Source: Cenococcum geophilum 1.58
Taxonomy: Eukaryota; Ascomycota; Dothideomycetes; Gloniales; Gloniaceae
DNA: 64,000 nt
Assembly: GCA_001692895.1 (NCBI GenBank)
Contig: KV748307.1
Location: 1 to 64,000, forward strand
Reading direction: 5' to 3'
Below, piece by piece: positions 1 through 11,689 of the stretch (position 1 is the first letter of the stretch; the number at the start of each line of letters is the position of its first letter). The notes below the pieces were generated by a model that worked only from the letters and a program-made list of their open reading frames with translations, had not been told where the DNA came from and did no database searches. Both the position numbers and the translations under genes were made by a program.

Positions 1-530
1 AATAGTATATAAGATCTAATAGGAGGATACTAAAGGGTACTCCATTTTCTAGCCCCTTAAAGACTAAATATCCCTACCTAGCTGTAGGTAGTATGCTAGC
101 GAATTACTAGATACTTCTACTACCCCCCCCTCTAAATCTTCTAATATACCTAAAAAATATAGTATATAAGGTAGACCTAAAGATATAAAGATATATTAGT
201 TTGGTAAAGGTAGAATATATAAAACTAGCTAAAAGGAAATACTTAGGGTTTTCCCTTTATAGGAAAAGGCCCTATAAAGGGAAAATCCTAAGTATTTCCT
301 TTTAGTTAGTTTTATATATTCTACCTTTTTCTAAACTAATATATCTTTATATCTTTAGGTCTACCTTATATACTATACTTTTTAAATATATTAGAAAATC
401 TAGGGGGGGTAGTAAAAGTATCTAGTAATTTATTAGCGTACTATCTACAGCTAGGCAGCGGTATTTAGTCTCTAAGGGGCTAAAAGGGGTATATCCTTTA
501 NTGTCCTCCTATTAGATCTTATATACTATT
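1..530. repeat. 530-bp near-perfect inverted repeat (fold-back palindrome)
   Basis: The first and last 27 bases are exact reverse complements, and the match continues through both arms to a short loop around 264-269. The few arm differences are mostly C/T or G/A. The arms contain a C-run (about 124-131) mirrored by a G-run (about 403-409). No coding sequence is visible. It could be a fold-back or MITE-like element, but its left end is exactly base 1 and single N bases start at 501, so a palindromic assembly artefact at a contig edge is equally possible. Confidence 0.8.
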
Positions 531-1104
531 TAGAACTACTAAAAAACTCCTTNGCCTATAAGCTATATTAATACTACTTATAGGCCCCTACTTATAGAGA
601 GTATAAGTAATATATTTTATACCTATATTAGTAAATAGCTAGTACCTTACTAAGTAGTAGCTATAGAAAAGTAGTATATAGTATACTAACTAAATAGGCN
701 ATCTATAAGTNTATTAAGGTATANTATTTANAATATAGATACTTACTAGCTATATATTTAGGCTTAAAATCTCTATCTATAGTAGGAAGGCGGATATAGA
801 TTTTACCTTTATTAGTCCTTNATATAGGAGGAGTATTAGTATTAACTATAGGGTATTCTATATAGCTACGTCTTATATTTTTACTACCTCCTTCTATTAT
901 CGCTTCTATTTAAGGTCTACCTATTTTATAATAAGTATAGTAGATCTNTACTAGTATAGCGNTAGGTCTCCACCTAGTAAGCTAATAGTTCCTATATTTT
1001 CTTTTCTTTCTTTACTACTTATAGGTAGAGGGCTTCCTAGCTAGTATACTTAGGCGTATTGCCTTTTTAAGGGGCCCTCAATCCTTATATATGTTTTAGT
1101 ATTT
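531..1104. other. AT-rich mutated sequence with scattered N bases, nothing recognised
   Basis: This stretch is rich in TA dinucleotides with stops in all frames. Eight isolated N bases lie at 553, 700, 711, 724, 731, 821, 948 and 962. I see no motif of a known gene or element. Confidence 0.5.
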
Positions 1105-1527
1105 TGTAACGGAACCTTATAGCAAGAACTACGATGGGCTCGTTAATAGGCTAGGTGTGTAGGTGATATAAATTAAAATCAACAACGTAATAACAACTGG
1201 TGGAGTGGTTGCCCAACAGATTAACTCTAATTATATTCTGAGAATCACTATAAGGAAAGAACTATCTAGAGTAGGGACTGTGGTCCTTTAAATACACAAC
1301 CGTACTCCTAGGAAACCCTTCTTATACGTAAGATACGTGTTATACGCATTATACGTACGTTCCCTTTATACACTTCGTACACCTTATATAACATTATATA
1401 ACTCGCTTACCATTCCTTATCACATGGTTCTACCAGCTCTATGCTGGACCGTGCCTATATTAACCAACTAGCTTCTTCCAACTCTTCTCTAAGTAGTCGT
1501 AATATTGTACTTAAAGCGTCCGTAACA
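1105..1527 (-). mobile_element. Solo LTR of the Gypsy-C family
   Basis: Read on the minus strand this matches the 427-bp LTRs of Gypsy-C (50519-50945 and 58075-58501) along its whole length. It begins TGTTACGGACGC and ends GGTTCCGTTACA. It is flanked by the 5-bp direct repeat TATTT (1100-1104 and 1528-1532), the duplication expected for a Gypsy integrase. No internal region is attached, so it is a solo LTR left by recombination between two LTRs. RIP-type changes are moderate. Confidence 0.92.
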
Positions 1528-1906
1528 TATTTAGCATATATTTTCTTTTACTAAGTAGCCTTATACTATAACTATTCTCTATATAGTAGTTATATTAATA
1601 TATAAGTCTACTAGTAGAACTACTACTTTATATTCTAGTATAGCGCGTAATATTCTCTTATAAACCCCTATAGTTCTATATAGGTACTAGATTTATAGCT
1701 TAGCTAATAGCGCTAAGGAGCTTTTTATTAATACCTTACTACCTAGTCCTAGGCCCTAGATCTAGGAGCCGTATAGTATTATTAGCCTTACTATAAATAA
1801 ATTAATAAATATCTATATAATTTCCTATATAATTATTCTATAAATTTTATAATTAATTACTAGTATAAAAATATATATTTATACGCCTATATATTTATAT
1901 AAAGCT
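1528..1906. other. AT-rich mutated spacer, nothing recognised
   Basis: It starts with the TATTT duplication of the solo LTR. The rest has stops in all frames and shows no recognisable motif. Confidence 0.45.
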
Positions 1907-2475
1907 CTATATAAGGCTCTACACAAAGCTCCGCTCAAAGCTCTACTTAAAGCTCTACTCGAAGCTCTACTTAAAAGCTCTACTCGAAGCTCTGCTTAAA
2001 GCTCTGCTTAAAGCTCTGCTTAAGCTCCTCAAAGCTCTGCACAAGGCTCTGCTCGAAGCTCTGCACGAGGCTCTGCACGAAGCTCTGCACGAAGCTCTGC
2101 ACGAAGCTCTGCACAAAAGCTCTGCACGAAGCTCTGCACGAAGCTCTGCACGAAGCTCTGCACGAAGCTCTGCGTACGGGAGGCTCTGCACGAAGCTCTG
2201 CACGAAGCTCCTGCGTACGGAGGGCTCTGCACGAAGCTCTGCACGAAGCTCTGCACGAAGCTCTGCGTACGGAGGCTCTGCATAAAGCTCTGCACGAAGC
2301 TCTGCACGAAGCTCTGCACGAAGCTCTGCACGAAGCCTCTGCACGAAGCTCTGCAGAAGCTCTGCACGAAGCTCTACGCGGAGCTCTGCGTAGGGCTCTG
2401 CGTAAGCCTCTACTAAAAGCTCTACATAAGGCTTTATTAAAGCTCTGCGCGAGGCTCTACCTAAAGCTTACCCCC
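1907..2475. repeat. 12-bp minisatellite array (AAGCTCTGCACG-type unit)
   Basis: A tandem array of a 12-bp unit, most regular at about 2040-2390 and degenerate with C-to-T changes at both ends. Variant units carry insertions such as GTACGG and a few single-base indels. Because the unit is a multiple of three, it opens long minus-strand frames encoding a repeated Ala-Glu-Leu-Arg or Gln-Ser-Phe-Val peptide. I treat those frames as by-products of the repeat, since they have no start context, domain or non-repeat extension. Confidence 0.9.
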
Positions 2476-3660
2476 TTCTATAAAGCAAATCTATACCTAC
2501 TAGTAGTCCTTAGTTATTATTTAAAGCTGGCTCGTCGGTTTGGGTACTCTGGCTGCGGTAGGAAGAGGTTATATAAAAGGTGCGGCTACTACGACTCGGG
2601 GGCGTCGGGCGCGACGACGAGATAACGAATTAGAATCGGGCAACGTAGTCTTCTTCGCCAGGTTTAATTTGGTAATTATAGCCATTAGGAATAGCTTAGG
2701 GAGCTATAAAAGTTAAGATAATTTGGCTTAAAGTAGGTGTATATAGGCCTAAATACCCCACGCGGGACTAACAAAAATCCGAACCGTGTACTAGACCTTC
2801 TAACGAAGGTCTTGCCAAAAGCGGCTAGCGGCTTGGCAAGGTAAGCCTTGGCAAAAAGGTCTAGGAACGAGACAAACACCATAAGATTAGCTCTAGGCTT
2901 AGTAATAGGATCACTTTTCGTTCCTTATAGCCCTAGGCTAAGTCTTAACTAGGGTTATCTCTGCAGCTTATACAACTCTGTATTAGTCGAAAAGGTTAGA
3001 GGGGTAAGATATTATTACCTTTCTAGGCAGTTGTCCTTATCCACAGGAGACCTTCTAGCTGCTTAAATACCGGCTCCTAGTATTAATAATAGCGACTTAA
3101 CGCGTTGATGACGCGTAGCTAGGGGTGTTTAACGCGTGTCCTCTTAAAACACGCGGAATGGGGGTAGGAGATTATCCAGGCCTTCCTAGGCAAAGTAAAG
3201 AGGGAGCTTTAAAACGAATAAAGTCCCCCCTAGGTGGGTGAGCTTAGTATAATATTACGGCTCGTACAAATGCCTCTAAACCGAAGCTTGTAGAATGCTG
3301 TATTATAAAGATACTAAGCTAAGGAGCAGAAGGAGGTTAAGGAAAGGATAAGTGTAAGGGTACTTTTGGTCCCTTACTCGGCTACATCCCGGGAGCTCTT
3401 AGGGGCTGCCAAGGCTAGCCTTCGGCTAGGCCTTGGCCACCCCTTATAAGCTCCTCGGGCTTGCAGCCTCCTTCCTCCTCCATCGGTTCGTCTCTGTACT
3501 CAGGCTATTGCCTACCCTCATTACCATATCGTCCTCTTCCATCGACTCCCTATATGACTCATGCTCGGCTTGCCTGCTCCCTACCGTACACCCTAGCAAT
3601 ACTGCCTTACAATAAGTCTATATATACAAGCCAAGTCTCTAAGCGAGCCCCTAACTAGGC
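2476..3660. other. Less mutated island, unidentified
   Basis: This stretch has clearly higher GC and fewer TA steps than its surroundings. It contains several imperfect hairpins, for example around 2795-2865 and 3399-3426. Two short open frames exist: 65 codons on the minus strand (2685-2882) and 60-65 codons on the plus strand (3433-3658). I recognise no domain in either. It could be a low-copy spacer or a repeat with no other copy in the window. Confidence 0.4.
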
Positions 3661-4798
3661 TGCATATAGACGTCGTAGGGGCGGTGCCCCAGCGCCGTTA
3701 TATACCCCCTCTATAGATAATAGAGAATAAGCTTTATATAATAGAACTTAGGATACTATAAATAGAAACAATCGCCTTTATATTATAGAAAGTACAATAT
3801 AACTTAAGGCCTTACTCTTAGTTAACACTTATAAGTAGAGTAATTAAAATAGAGTAGAAAATTAAGGAAAGTAATATCCTCTACCCTATCTAGGCGGCGC
3901 TTATATTTCTTATAGTTAAATAGTTTATACCCTCTTAGTTGCCCATTCTTAAGCTTATATATAGTACCGTTAAAATTAATTAAGGTAGGTGGTAAGAAGC
4001 TTACTAGTATTAAGCTATTCTTTATAACTAAGAGTAAAATATTATTAAAGATTAGAAGGCCTAGATTAATTAAAATTAATTACGGATATAAAAGTAGCCT
4101 AGTATTTAGTAAAAGCTGCCCTTAATTTACTAGTTAACGGATCTAGCTTTAGGGCTATTAAACTCTATAAGAAGCTATATATATAACCACTACCTTATAC
4201 CTACTACTTATATTAGGACTAAAAGTCAGTGCTATTAAACAAACCTATAAGTATGTGCTTTCTAAATAGATTAAAGCGGCAATATAGCTAATAAGCAGCA
4301 ATATATAGATTATTATTAAGATTCTAAGAAGCAATCTAGTAACGTTAAGCCTTATTAGCAGCCTTATATTCGTTAAATAGAGGTATATAAGAGTATAAAT
4401 TATGCTAATATAAATTAGTCGCGCTAAGTATAAAGAATAGAAACCCGCTTTTAATATTTTTAGTATAAGCTATAAGCTTATTCCTCTTTTACTTCTAATA
4501 GGGCCTAGTACGTTTAAGCTTCTATATATACCGTATAATCTTATTTAGAACCTAGTTACCCCTATTACTATTTATAAGATTACTAAGCTTATCTAACAAT
4601 AGACTATTTTTATTTAATTAGCTATAAAGAAAGCGGGTAGTATTAAGGGCTTACTCTCTTATAATCCAATTAAACATATAATAGTGAAATAAGGGGTAGC
4701 GGCTAAACTAACCGTCCTAATACTTAAGCATATACTTAGCGTACGTAGCTAGGGTAACTATATAGCTTTATAGTATATTAAAATCGGCTTTACTATTA
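3661..4798 (+). pseudogene. Heavily RIP-mutated coding relic of unknown family, split by element H
   Basis: The sequence is full of TAA/TAG in all frames. In the plus direction the part from about 4150 to 4798 reads as a plausible protein if TAA/TAG are taken as former CAA/CAG/TGG codons, and frame changes are likely. The relic is cut at 4798, where element H begins; its continuation would lie beyond the right edge, after H ends. I could not match it to a transposase, polymerase or host family, so strand and coding nature are tentative. Confidence 0.3.
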
Positions 4799-5085
4799 TG
4801 GTGGTGTAGATTAGACGTCGCCTACCATCTTGGCATTTTCCTATATTTATAGAGCCTTCGGCTTCCTTCCTTCTTCCCTTTATTATAGATATTACGACTT
4901 TACCAGTTACCGGAAATATACTCTTTTCTTTCTTTTTTACTAACTGTTCTACTAACTAATTACGACTAACCGACTAACTAACCAACCGACTAACCGACAT
5001 ATAGACAGATAGACAGTACTGTGACTTTCCTATCTTAGAGAGGTTGTACCCTCCTATATATTTTATGGCATTCCACATAGGGATA
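4799..5085 (+). repeat. 5' LTR and leader of element H
   Basis: The first 31 bases match the start of the 3' LTR at 32517-32547. The tract contains pyrimidine-rich sequence (about 4855-4945) and short tandem CCGACTAACTAA-like repeats (about 4960-4995). The end of the LTR cannot be fixed because the 3' copy is truncated, so the LTR/leader border lies somewhere before the gag ATG at 5086. Confidence 0.6.
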
Positions 5086-5142
5086 ATGGTAAGCTCTTTA
5101 GATTAGAAGTCTAGTGCTATATATATAGAAGACCCGCAGAAA
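5086..5142 (+). pseudogene. Element H gag-like gene, first 19 codons
   Basis: An ATG at 5086 (MVSSLD) starts a frame of 19 codons, one of them TAG. It runs into the AGAAA duplication of Gypsy-D. Removing Gypsy-D joins codon AAA to TAT ACT TTA at 18921, and the frame continues with former-glutamine stops. This start is chosen because it is the first ATG after the leader and is in frame across the insertion. A later shift is needed to reach the better conserved part of the protein. Confidence 0.55.
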
Positions 5143-5561
5143 TATTACGGACCTTATATTGGCAGTAGTGCGACTACTAAGAAAAGATATAAATGGGTTA
5201 GTTAAGACAGTACGGGAGGCGCTGGAACTAATCGAGCCATAAAATAAGGGGTAGCCGGGTTACGTAGCTAGTTATATTATAAGTTCGGAACGTAAGAACT
5301 TAAGAATATAGGAACGCGACGTACTAACGTACTGACGTACTAACGTACTGAACCCTTTACTATAGGGAGGAGTTATATATTTAAAGACATACGGTCTCTA
5401 TAGATAGTTTTTCTTCTTTATAGTAAATCTTAGAATATAATTAAAGTTAAACTGTTAGGCAACTACTCCACTAGTCGTGTTTATATTGTTAACTATTCTA
5501 TACCTATATACCCAGCCTATTAATAAGTCCACCGTAGTATTTCCTATAAGGCTTTATTATA
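5143..5561 (+). repeat. Gypsy-D 5' LTR
   Basis: This 419-bp LTR begins TATTACGGACC (originally TGTTACGG, as in the 3' copy) and ends TTTATTATA. It contains a small tandem array of ACGTACTG/ACGTACTA around 5320-5350. The 3' copy has fewer units of this array, so the LTRs differ by repeat number as well as by transitions. Confidence 0.93.
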
Positions 5562-5600
5562 TATTTACTAGTAAGGTTATAGTAAAGGAAGTTAAATAAT

Positions 5601-8450
5601 ATGCTACTAAAAGCAGCCGCCACGATGCCGTTAACGGCAGTAACTATATTAGGATTAGGTAATAACACCAGTATAGTAAATACTAACTTTTAGCTAGTTA
5701 CCGTTAGATAGCTATAGGAAATAGTTAATTAATTAATAGATAATAATAGGATATTTAAAGAAAGGATTAATGGGATCGGAGCAGCTAAGGTTAAGTTACC
5801 CTTAATTAAGCGATTCTTAGGGGAGAAGTTAAAACTTAAGGGATTCCTTATATAAATGCACTTTAAAGTTATATAAGAAGGGGTGAAGCTAATAACGCCT
5901 ATAGATTAAGTAGCTTATGCAGAATTGTTCTTAACGGGAAGGGTACTTAAGTAGTTTAAGCCTTACCTTATAGAGGTATAAGAATATATTATAATAACTA
6001 CTAACTAGGAGGTATGGTATATATTCTTAAGTTAGAGCGGGTTTGCGGAATAATTAACGCAAATATTTAGAGACCTAGAGGTAATTAATATACTAGAAAG
6101 AAAGCTTTAAAACCTAGTATAAAGGACTTTAGTAATTAAGTATACGATATAATTTTAAATATTGGTAATATAGGTTAAATAAAATAATAAGGCGCTTATG
6201 GCATAGTATAAGTAAGGACTTAAGGCAAAAGTCTAGGACGTAATTATCCTAATAGAAGATGCGGATACTCTTAAGGAATTAATTAATTAAGTAATTAAGA
6301 TTAATAATAGGATCTACTAAAGAGAGTAGACTAAGAAGGGTTAGGATAGAGTTCTATAGTTATATAAGGCGTAAGGCACGTAATAATAAAGTTAAAGTTA
6401 GAAATTATAGTATAGGGTAGAGCTAATAGACTTAAGTAGTACTAAAAAAAATAAGAAATAAAATAAACGACTATAAAAACCTAGAGGATAGGGATTAAGT
6501 AATTAAAGGTTTAAGGAGTAGAGGCTAAACTAGGGATCTTAGTAGCAGGAGACGTTTAGGCGGACTCTATAATAAAAAAAATGGTTTTAAAAAAAGCTTA
6601 TATAAATTACGGAAAATAGGGTTACTATATTTAAGACTATAAAAGTGGTTAAAACTACTATATAGTAAAGGGAATAAGACTAGCGGACGATATATACGTA
6701 TAGAGGAACAATAATATGCTATAAGGAACAAAAGAATATTTAATTAAAAGTTTTATATTTTGTTATAATAATGTATACCAAATTTATAAGGATGCTAAGT
6801 ATGGCGTAAGCTATTAGCCATAAGAGCTAAAATTAGTAGAGTTTAAAGGAACTAATAAACTATTTTATAGATTGGATATTAAGGACGATAAATTTAACAT
6901 AGGCGAAATATTTTATAATAATAAGGTAATAAAGGTAGCTTACTAGGAGTATATAGACCTTAAAGATGTTATACTAGAGGTAGAGGATAATTCCACTATA
7001 GAATAGGGAATATTAGTAGAGATTAAGACCCCGCTAGATACGATGTCTATTACTTTATAAGACGTAAGAGAAGTAGGACAGTAAACCACTTTGGCACTTA
7101 ATAAAGGTAAAAGGCTAAAGGCTTAAGATTTTTAGGATAAGATAAGCTTAAGGACCCACAATAGACGATAACTAATAGAGTAGAGTAACGGCTTAGTTTA
7201 GTAATATATAAATAAGCTTAGGACGAAGTTTCCTAAAGATATAAGATTTTTAAAACGAGATAAGTAAGATTTAAGATTTTTAAGATGAGATAAAAACACT
7301 ATAGAAGCCTAGTTAGACTAAAGCTGGAGCTAAGTTTAAAAAAGAAGTAAGCTTAGGATTGAGAATCCTATAGGACTAAGATTTCTAGATATAAATAAGG
7401 ACTATTAAATAGACTAGGATTAAGGAGTAAGAAGACTTTAAGGATTTACTTATAAGATGTAAACTAAAAGAAACTATAACAGAGTTTAGGTAAAGAATTA
7501 TTATATAGTAAGAACAGAAACTAGATTAGAGAACTAGTATACTAGGTTGTATTAAGGATAAAGCACCTATATAAAGGATTACTAATAGGCCTAGGGCGGG
7601 GATATTAAGAGCTAAGTGGCTTACTAAACTAGAAGACGAAAAGGATCTAAGAATCCCTACTAGGTTTAAAAAATAATATATAAAAAGTTATTATAACGTA
7701 GTAATAAGAAGATACTTCCTTACGGACAAGCCGTATATACTCTAGTAGCTATACTAAAAGTAGGATAGGCAAAGATATAACAATAAGTGGGAAGATTTCT
7801 ATATGTAGTTAAACAAGAAAGTTATTTAGGACCACCCTATTACGGAAAAGGCAATAAGTTATATTAAAGGAGCCTTAATTATAACGTTAAAAGATCTAAA
7901 GGAACGATTAGAGGACTAGAGAAGTAAGAGGCGTATTTTAGTACCTATAAATAAAGTTATAACGTTTAGATTAATATAATAAAGATTTAAACTTAAAGAT
8001 AAGGACGAGTTAAGAGTTAACCTAAAGCACCTAGTATACTACACGTTATTATAGATCGTGTGTATAGACGATATATATAAAATGTATAGGAATCTAAAGG
8101 AAAAGAATTAGAAATACCTAATAAGGATATATTAGGCGCTAGATAAGTAATAGTATAGAAATACTAAGTATATACACGGATAGTATTTAGTAGAAGTTTA
8201 GGAGTTAGGAGACTTAATACTTTAATTAAGAAGATTCTTTACGGAAAAATGCTTGGACGGATAATAGTAGTAGAAGTGCTTAGAGAATATGTGTTTATAG
8301 TATATAGAGGATAAAAAGCGAACTAGGTATTAGCTAAAGAGTAAGCTAAGTATAGCAGGATTAAGTAGCTAATAGTTAGGAAAAGTAGAGGCCTATAGGA
8401 CTAGGGGGAGCTAGTAGTAGAGCCTTAAACCCTTAAAGGAATTTAAGGAT
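5601..8450 (+). pseudogene. Gypsy-D gag
   Basis: The likely start is the ATG at 5601, equivalent to the Gypsy-C start MPPKAA at 50991; here RIP changed it to MLLKAA. The N-terminal 300 or so codons form a retrotransposon capsid region, matching Gypsy-C almost residue for residue. A degenerate CCHC zinc knuckle lies at about 6610-6645: the cysteine codons TGC have become TAC or similar, giving a Tyr-Gly-Lys series instead of Cys-Gly-Lys. Downstream to about 8450 is a long charged region, also conserved with Gypsy-C. Dozens of TAA/TAG codons interrupt the frame. Gag would form the cytoplasmic virus-like particle that packages the element RNA. Confidence 0.8.
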
Positions 8451-9319
8451 AACACCTAAATTTATAAGTTAATTAGTAAAATTAGCAGTTTAAAGCACTA
8501 ATAGATAGTAAGGTAATACGGAACCATATCTTACTAGCAGTAGTTAAGAGAATAGGATTATTTTATAAATAGAAAGAGTAACTTTACCTATTAGTTATAA
8601 TTTTAGGAGATCTAATAACCTATAGAGGAGGGATTATTAACCTTAAAATAGGACCTATTTAGATAACTATTAAAGGAAGATAAATTAAGATGTCTTTTAA
8701 TATCCTACTATTAAGACAAGGTAAGGCAGTATTAGGAATATCTTAGTTATAGGAATACAATCTAAAGATTAATTAGATTATAGGCTAGGTTAATATTAGG
8801 GATACTTAATAACATAAGATGCGATAATAAACTAAGATAGTATAGTACTAGGTTAGAGCGATATATATAAAAACTAAGCGAGGCTTAAGTTATATACTAA
8901 AAAGATACTATAAATACGGTAAGAAACTATTGAGCCTAAAAAATAAAAAGCTAGTAGATTATATAGTATAGGACTATAAGATAGAGTTAGAACTAGGAAT
9001 AAGTCTAAGGTTCTTTTTAACCTATAAGCTTACTTAAGAGGAGTTAAGAGCACTTAAAGAGTTTGTCTAAGAGAACTTATAAAAGGGATATATTAGACCA
9101 TTACAGTTATTAGTAGGTTATTTAGTATTGTTTATACTAAAGAAGAACAGAAAACTTAGGTTATATATTAACTATAGATAGTTAAATAGTATTACTTAAA
9201 AGGATAGGTATCCTTTACTCTTAATTAGCGAAATCTAGAATTAGATAGGTAACGCGTAAATCTTTATAAAGATAGATCTAAGATAGGCGTACTATTAGAT
9301 TAGAATTAAGGAAGGCGAT

Positions 9320-9538
9320 TATATAATTACAGCACCTGGTGTACGAACGCGTATTTACGCGTTTAGTGTACCAACCACTTATATACTAACTAATTAGGGG
9401 GGAGGCGCGTCCGTATATAGACTATATAGTCTACCTTAATAGAATTGACAGTTACCACTATCTAAAAGAGCATATAATACTATACGTATTTCGTGCCCCT
9501 GGATATAACTTAATTATATTATTAAGTTGATACAAACA
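9320..9538 (+). repeat. Copia-1 5' LTR
   Basis: It is 219 bp, the same length as the 3' copy. It begins TATATAATTAC (TGTATAATTA in the other copy) and ends GATACAAACA. A nearly palindromic ACGCGTATTTACGCGT segment lies close to the start in both copies. Confidence 0.92.
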
Positions 9539-9969
9539 CTGACCAGTAAGCGCGCACAAATTAGTAATTACTTAATACCCCCCCCTAAGTGATATATAAT
9601 AGCGACCACCTGTTTAATCTTAGTACGACCTACTAAAAGGTCGGAAGTTAGGGATTACGGACCTATTACCAACTCTATATACTTATTTAAGTCTTAGTAT
9701 AGTTTACTAAAAGTGTAATAGACACGAATACAGACCTTTATAGAACCTCCTATCCTTAAACCTTAAACCCCTATTTCTACTACACCCTCCCTTAATACCC
9801 CTAACCTCTTTTCAGACCCCTTACGAAAACCCCCCACCTTTTTACAAACTATTACGGACCTACTAATTACTTTTATAGACCTGTTAATTGCCTTTATAGA
9901 CTACTATAAGACCTCTTTTACCTGCTACGTATTATACTATATATATAGTATAGCAGACCTAAGCAAGAA

Positions 9970-11500
9970 AATTAATAAAGGTTAAAAAAAGTAGAGTTAG
10001 GGAGTTAACCTTACGTCTGCGGACGGCGTTAATAACTATATTAATTTTAAAATCCTTAAATACGGATACTTTAAGCTCCTAAATAATAATCTATAGGAAT
10101 AATATAAGGAAGACTTTGCGGACTTTACGGAAGCTATCTTTAAGGCTTATAACCTTATAGCTATCCGCAACCTATAGACCCTCTTACGTCACTAAGGTGT
10201 ATGGGTTAAAAAGGATAAATAAGTTACTATTGCACGGTCTTTATATAATACATTATGTAAAGAGGACTAAACAGAATAGACTAAAGAGGAAATCCTAGAC
10301 TAGGTTAAAGCTACTAATAAACTCCTTACTTCTTCTAAACTTAATAAAATTGCTAGCCTTATACCTAACCTACTTAACTAAATTCGTCCTATAAACTTAA
10401 GTAATTTTAGAATTAATCTTACGGGCTAAAGTATACCTAGTACTTAAGTTACGGATTATAATACCCCTATAACCTAAATTACGGACTATAATACCCCTAT
10501 AAATTAAATTACGGACTAAACCCCTTCTATTATTTAAGTTATAGATCCGTAAACTACCTAAGTAAAGACCTATAGTAAGGAACTAGCTAACCTAGCTAAG
10601 CTCTATACTAACAAATCCAAGTACAGCAGTAAAAATAATAACTTTAACTTTAAACTAACCATCTTTACGGACCTCTGTTAGAAGGCTAATATTTCTAAAT
10701 AAGAGTTTAGCTAAGCCTACTCTACTATACTGCGCAGCCTAGTACTTAACCACTACTATACTAACCTTAAGAGCAACCCCCTTAGTATTCCCTTTAATAG
10801 GCTATATAAGGCTATACGCAACTACTTTAAAGGGCCTAAATATAAGTGTAATATTCTTACCTAATAGAATGCGATTAAGTTATAGACCGTAATTAATAAG
10901 AACACCAAAAAATTAATTATAGAGTGCCTGTAAATTCTTATTAAAGACCTTTGGCACCTATAGCACGGCCTTAATATTAAGCTTTAAACAGATAACTTCC
11001 TACACAATAAGCTTATTACAGCTTGCTAGGAAGTAGAACCCTATAAATACGCCTATTATAAGCCTACAGATACCGTAGCTAGCCTTATTAATAATTTATA
11101 GTCCTCTATTACAACGTATAAAGTTTTAAACCCACTAGGTAGTACTTAAGCCTTTATTATAGACCTATAAAATCCGCAAACTGACTTAGATGCCTACTTT
11201 ACGGACCACCACTACTGCTAGCAGTACCCGTATCAACTAGGTCCTACCCATAACCCCTATAGTAACTCCCGTATAAAAGTATACCCCCGTAGACAAACTA
11301 GCCAAAAGTGCTTTATATACGGTAAGGATGGGTATTAGTCTATAAGGTATACCTAGGAAGAATATAATAGGTCTAAAAAGAGATTTAATAAACGGATTAA
11401 TTAGTTTATTTTAGAATATAAAGGAGAGAAAGTAAAAGAGTCCCTTAATAGGTTAATGGAAGCCCTTATAATTAACTTTAATTTAGATACTTAGGAACAG
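9970..11500 (+). pseudogene. Copia-1 gag with zinc knuckle
   Basis: After a leader of about 430 bp the plus-strand frame reads as a Gag protein with many TAA/TAG codons in place of glutamine or tryptophan. At 11309-11350 it contains KCFIYGKDGYQSIRYT, a degraded form of the fungal Copia zinc knuckle C-x2-C-x3-G-C/H-x4-H in which cysteine and histidine codons became tyrosine. The start codon cannot be fixed. The product would have formed the particle capsid and bound the element RNA. Confidence 0.7.
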
Positions 11501-11689
11501 GAGACCCTAGAGATATTCCTAACTACTTTTAGACCTTTTACGGATAGCTAAGCCTTTAATACTATAACTGTATTAGCCGACCGCTCCTTTATATACTTAA
11601 TTACACCTAAAAACCAGCCCGTAAATATACCTATTAGACCTATTATGGACGTTACGGACCGCAAACAGGACTTATTTGCATATATTACT

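Noticed and set aside
1967-2367. Two overlapping minus-strand open frames of 112-125 codons
   Set aside because: They lie wholly inside the 12-bp minisatellite, and their protein is the repeat translated; there is no domain or unique sequence.
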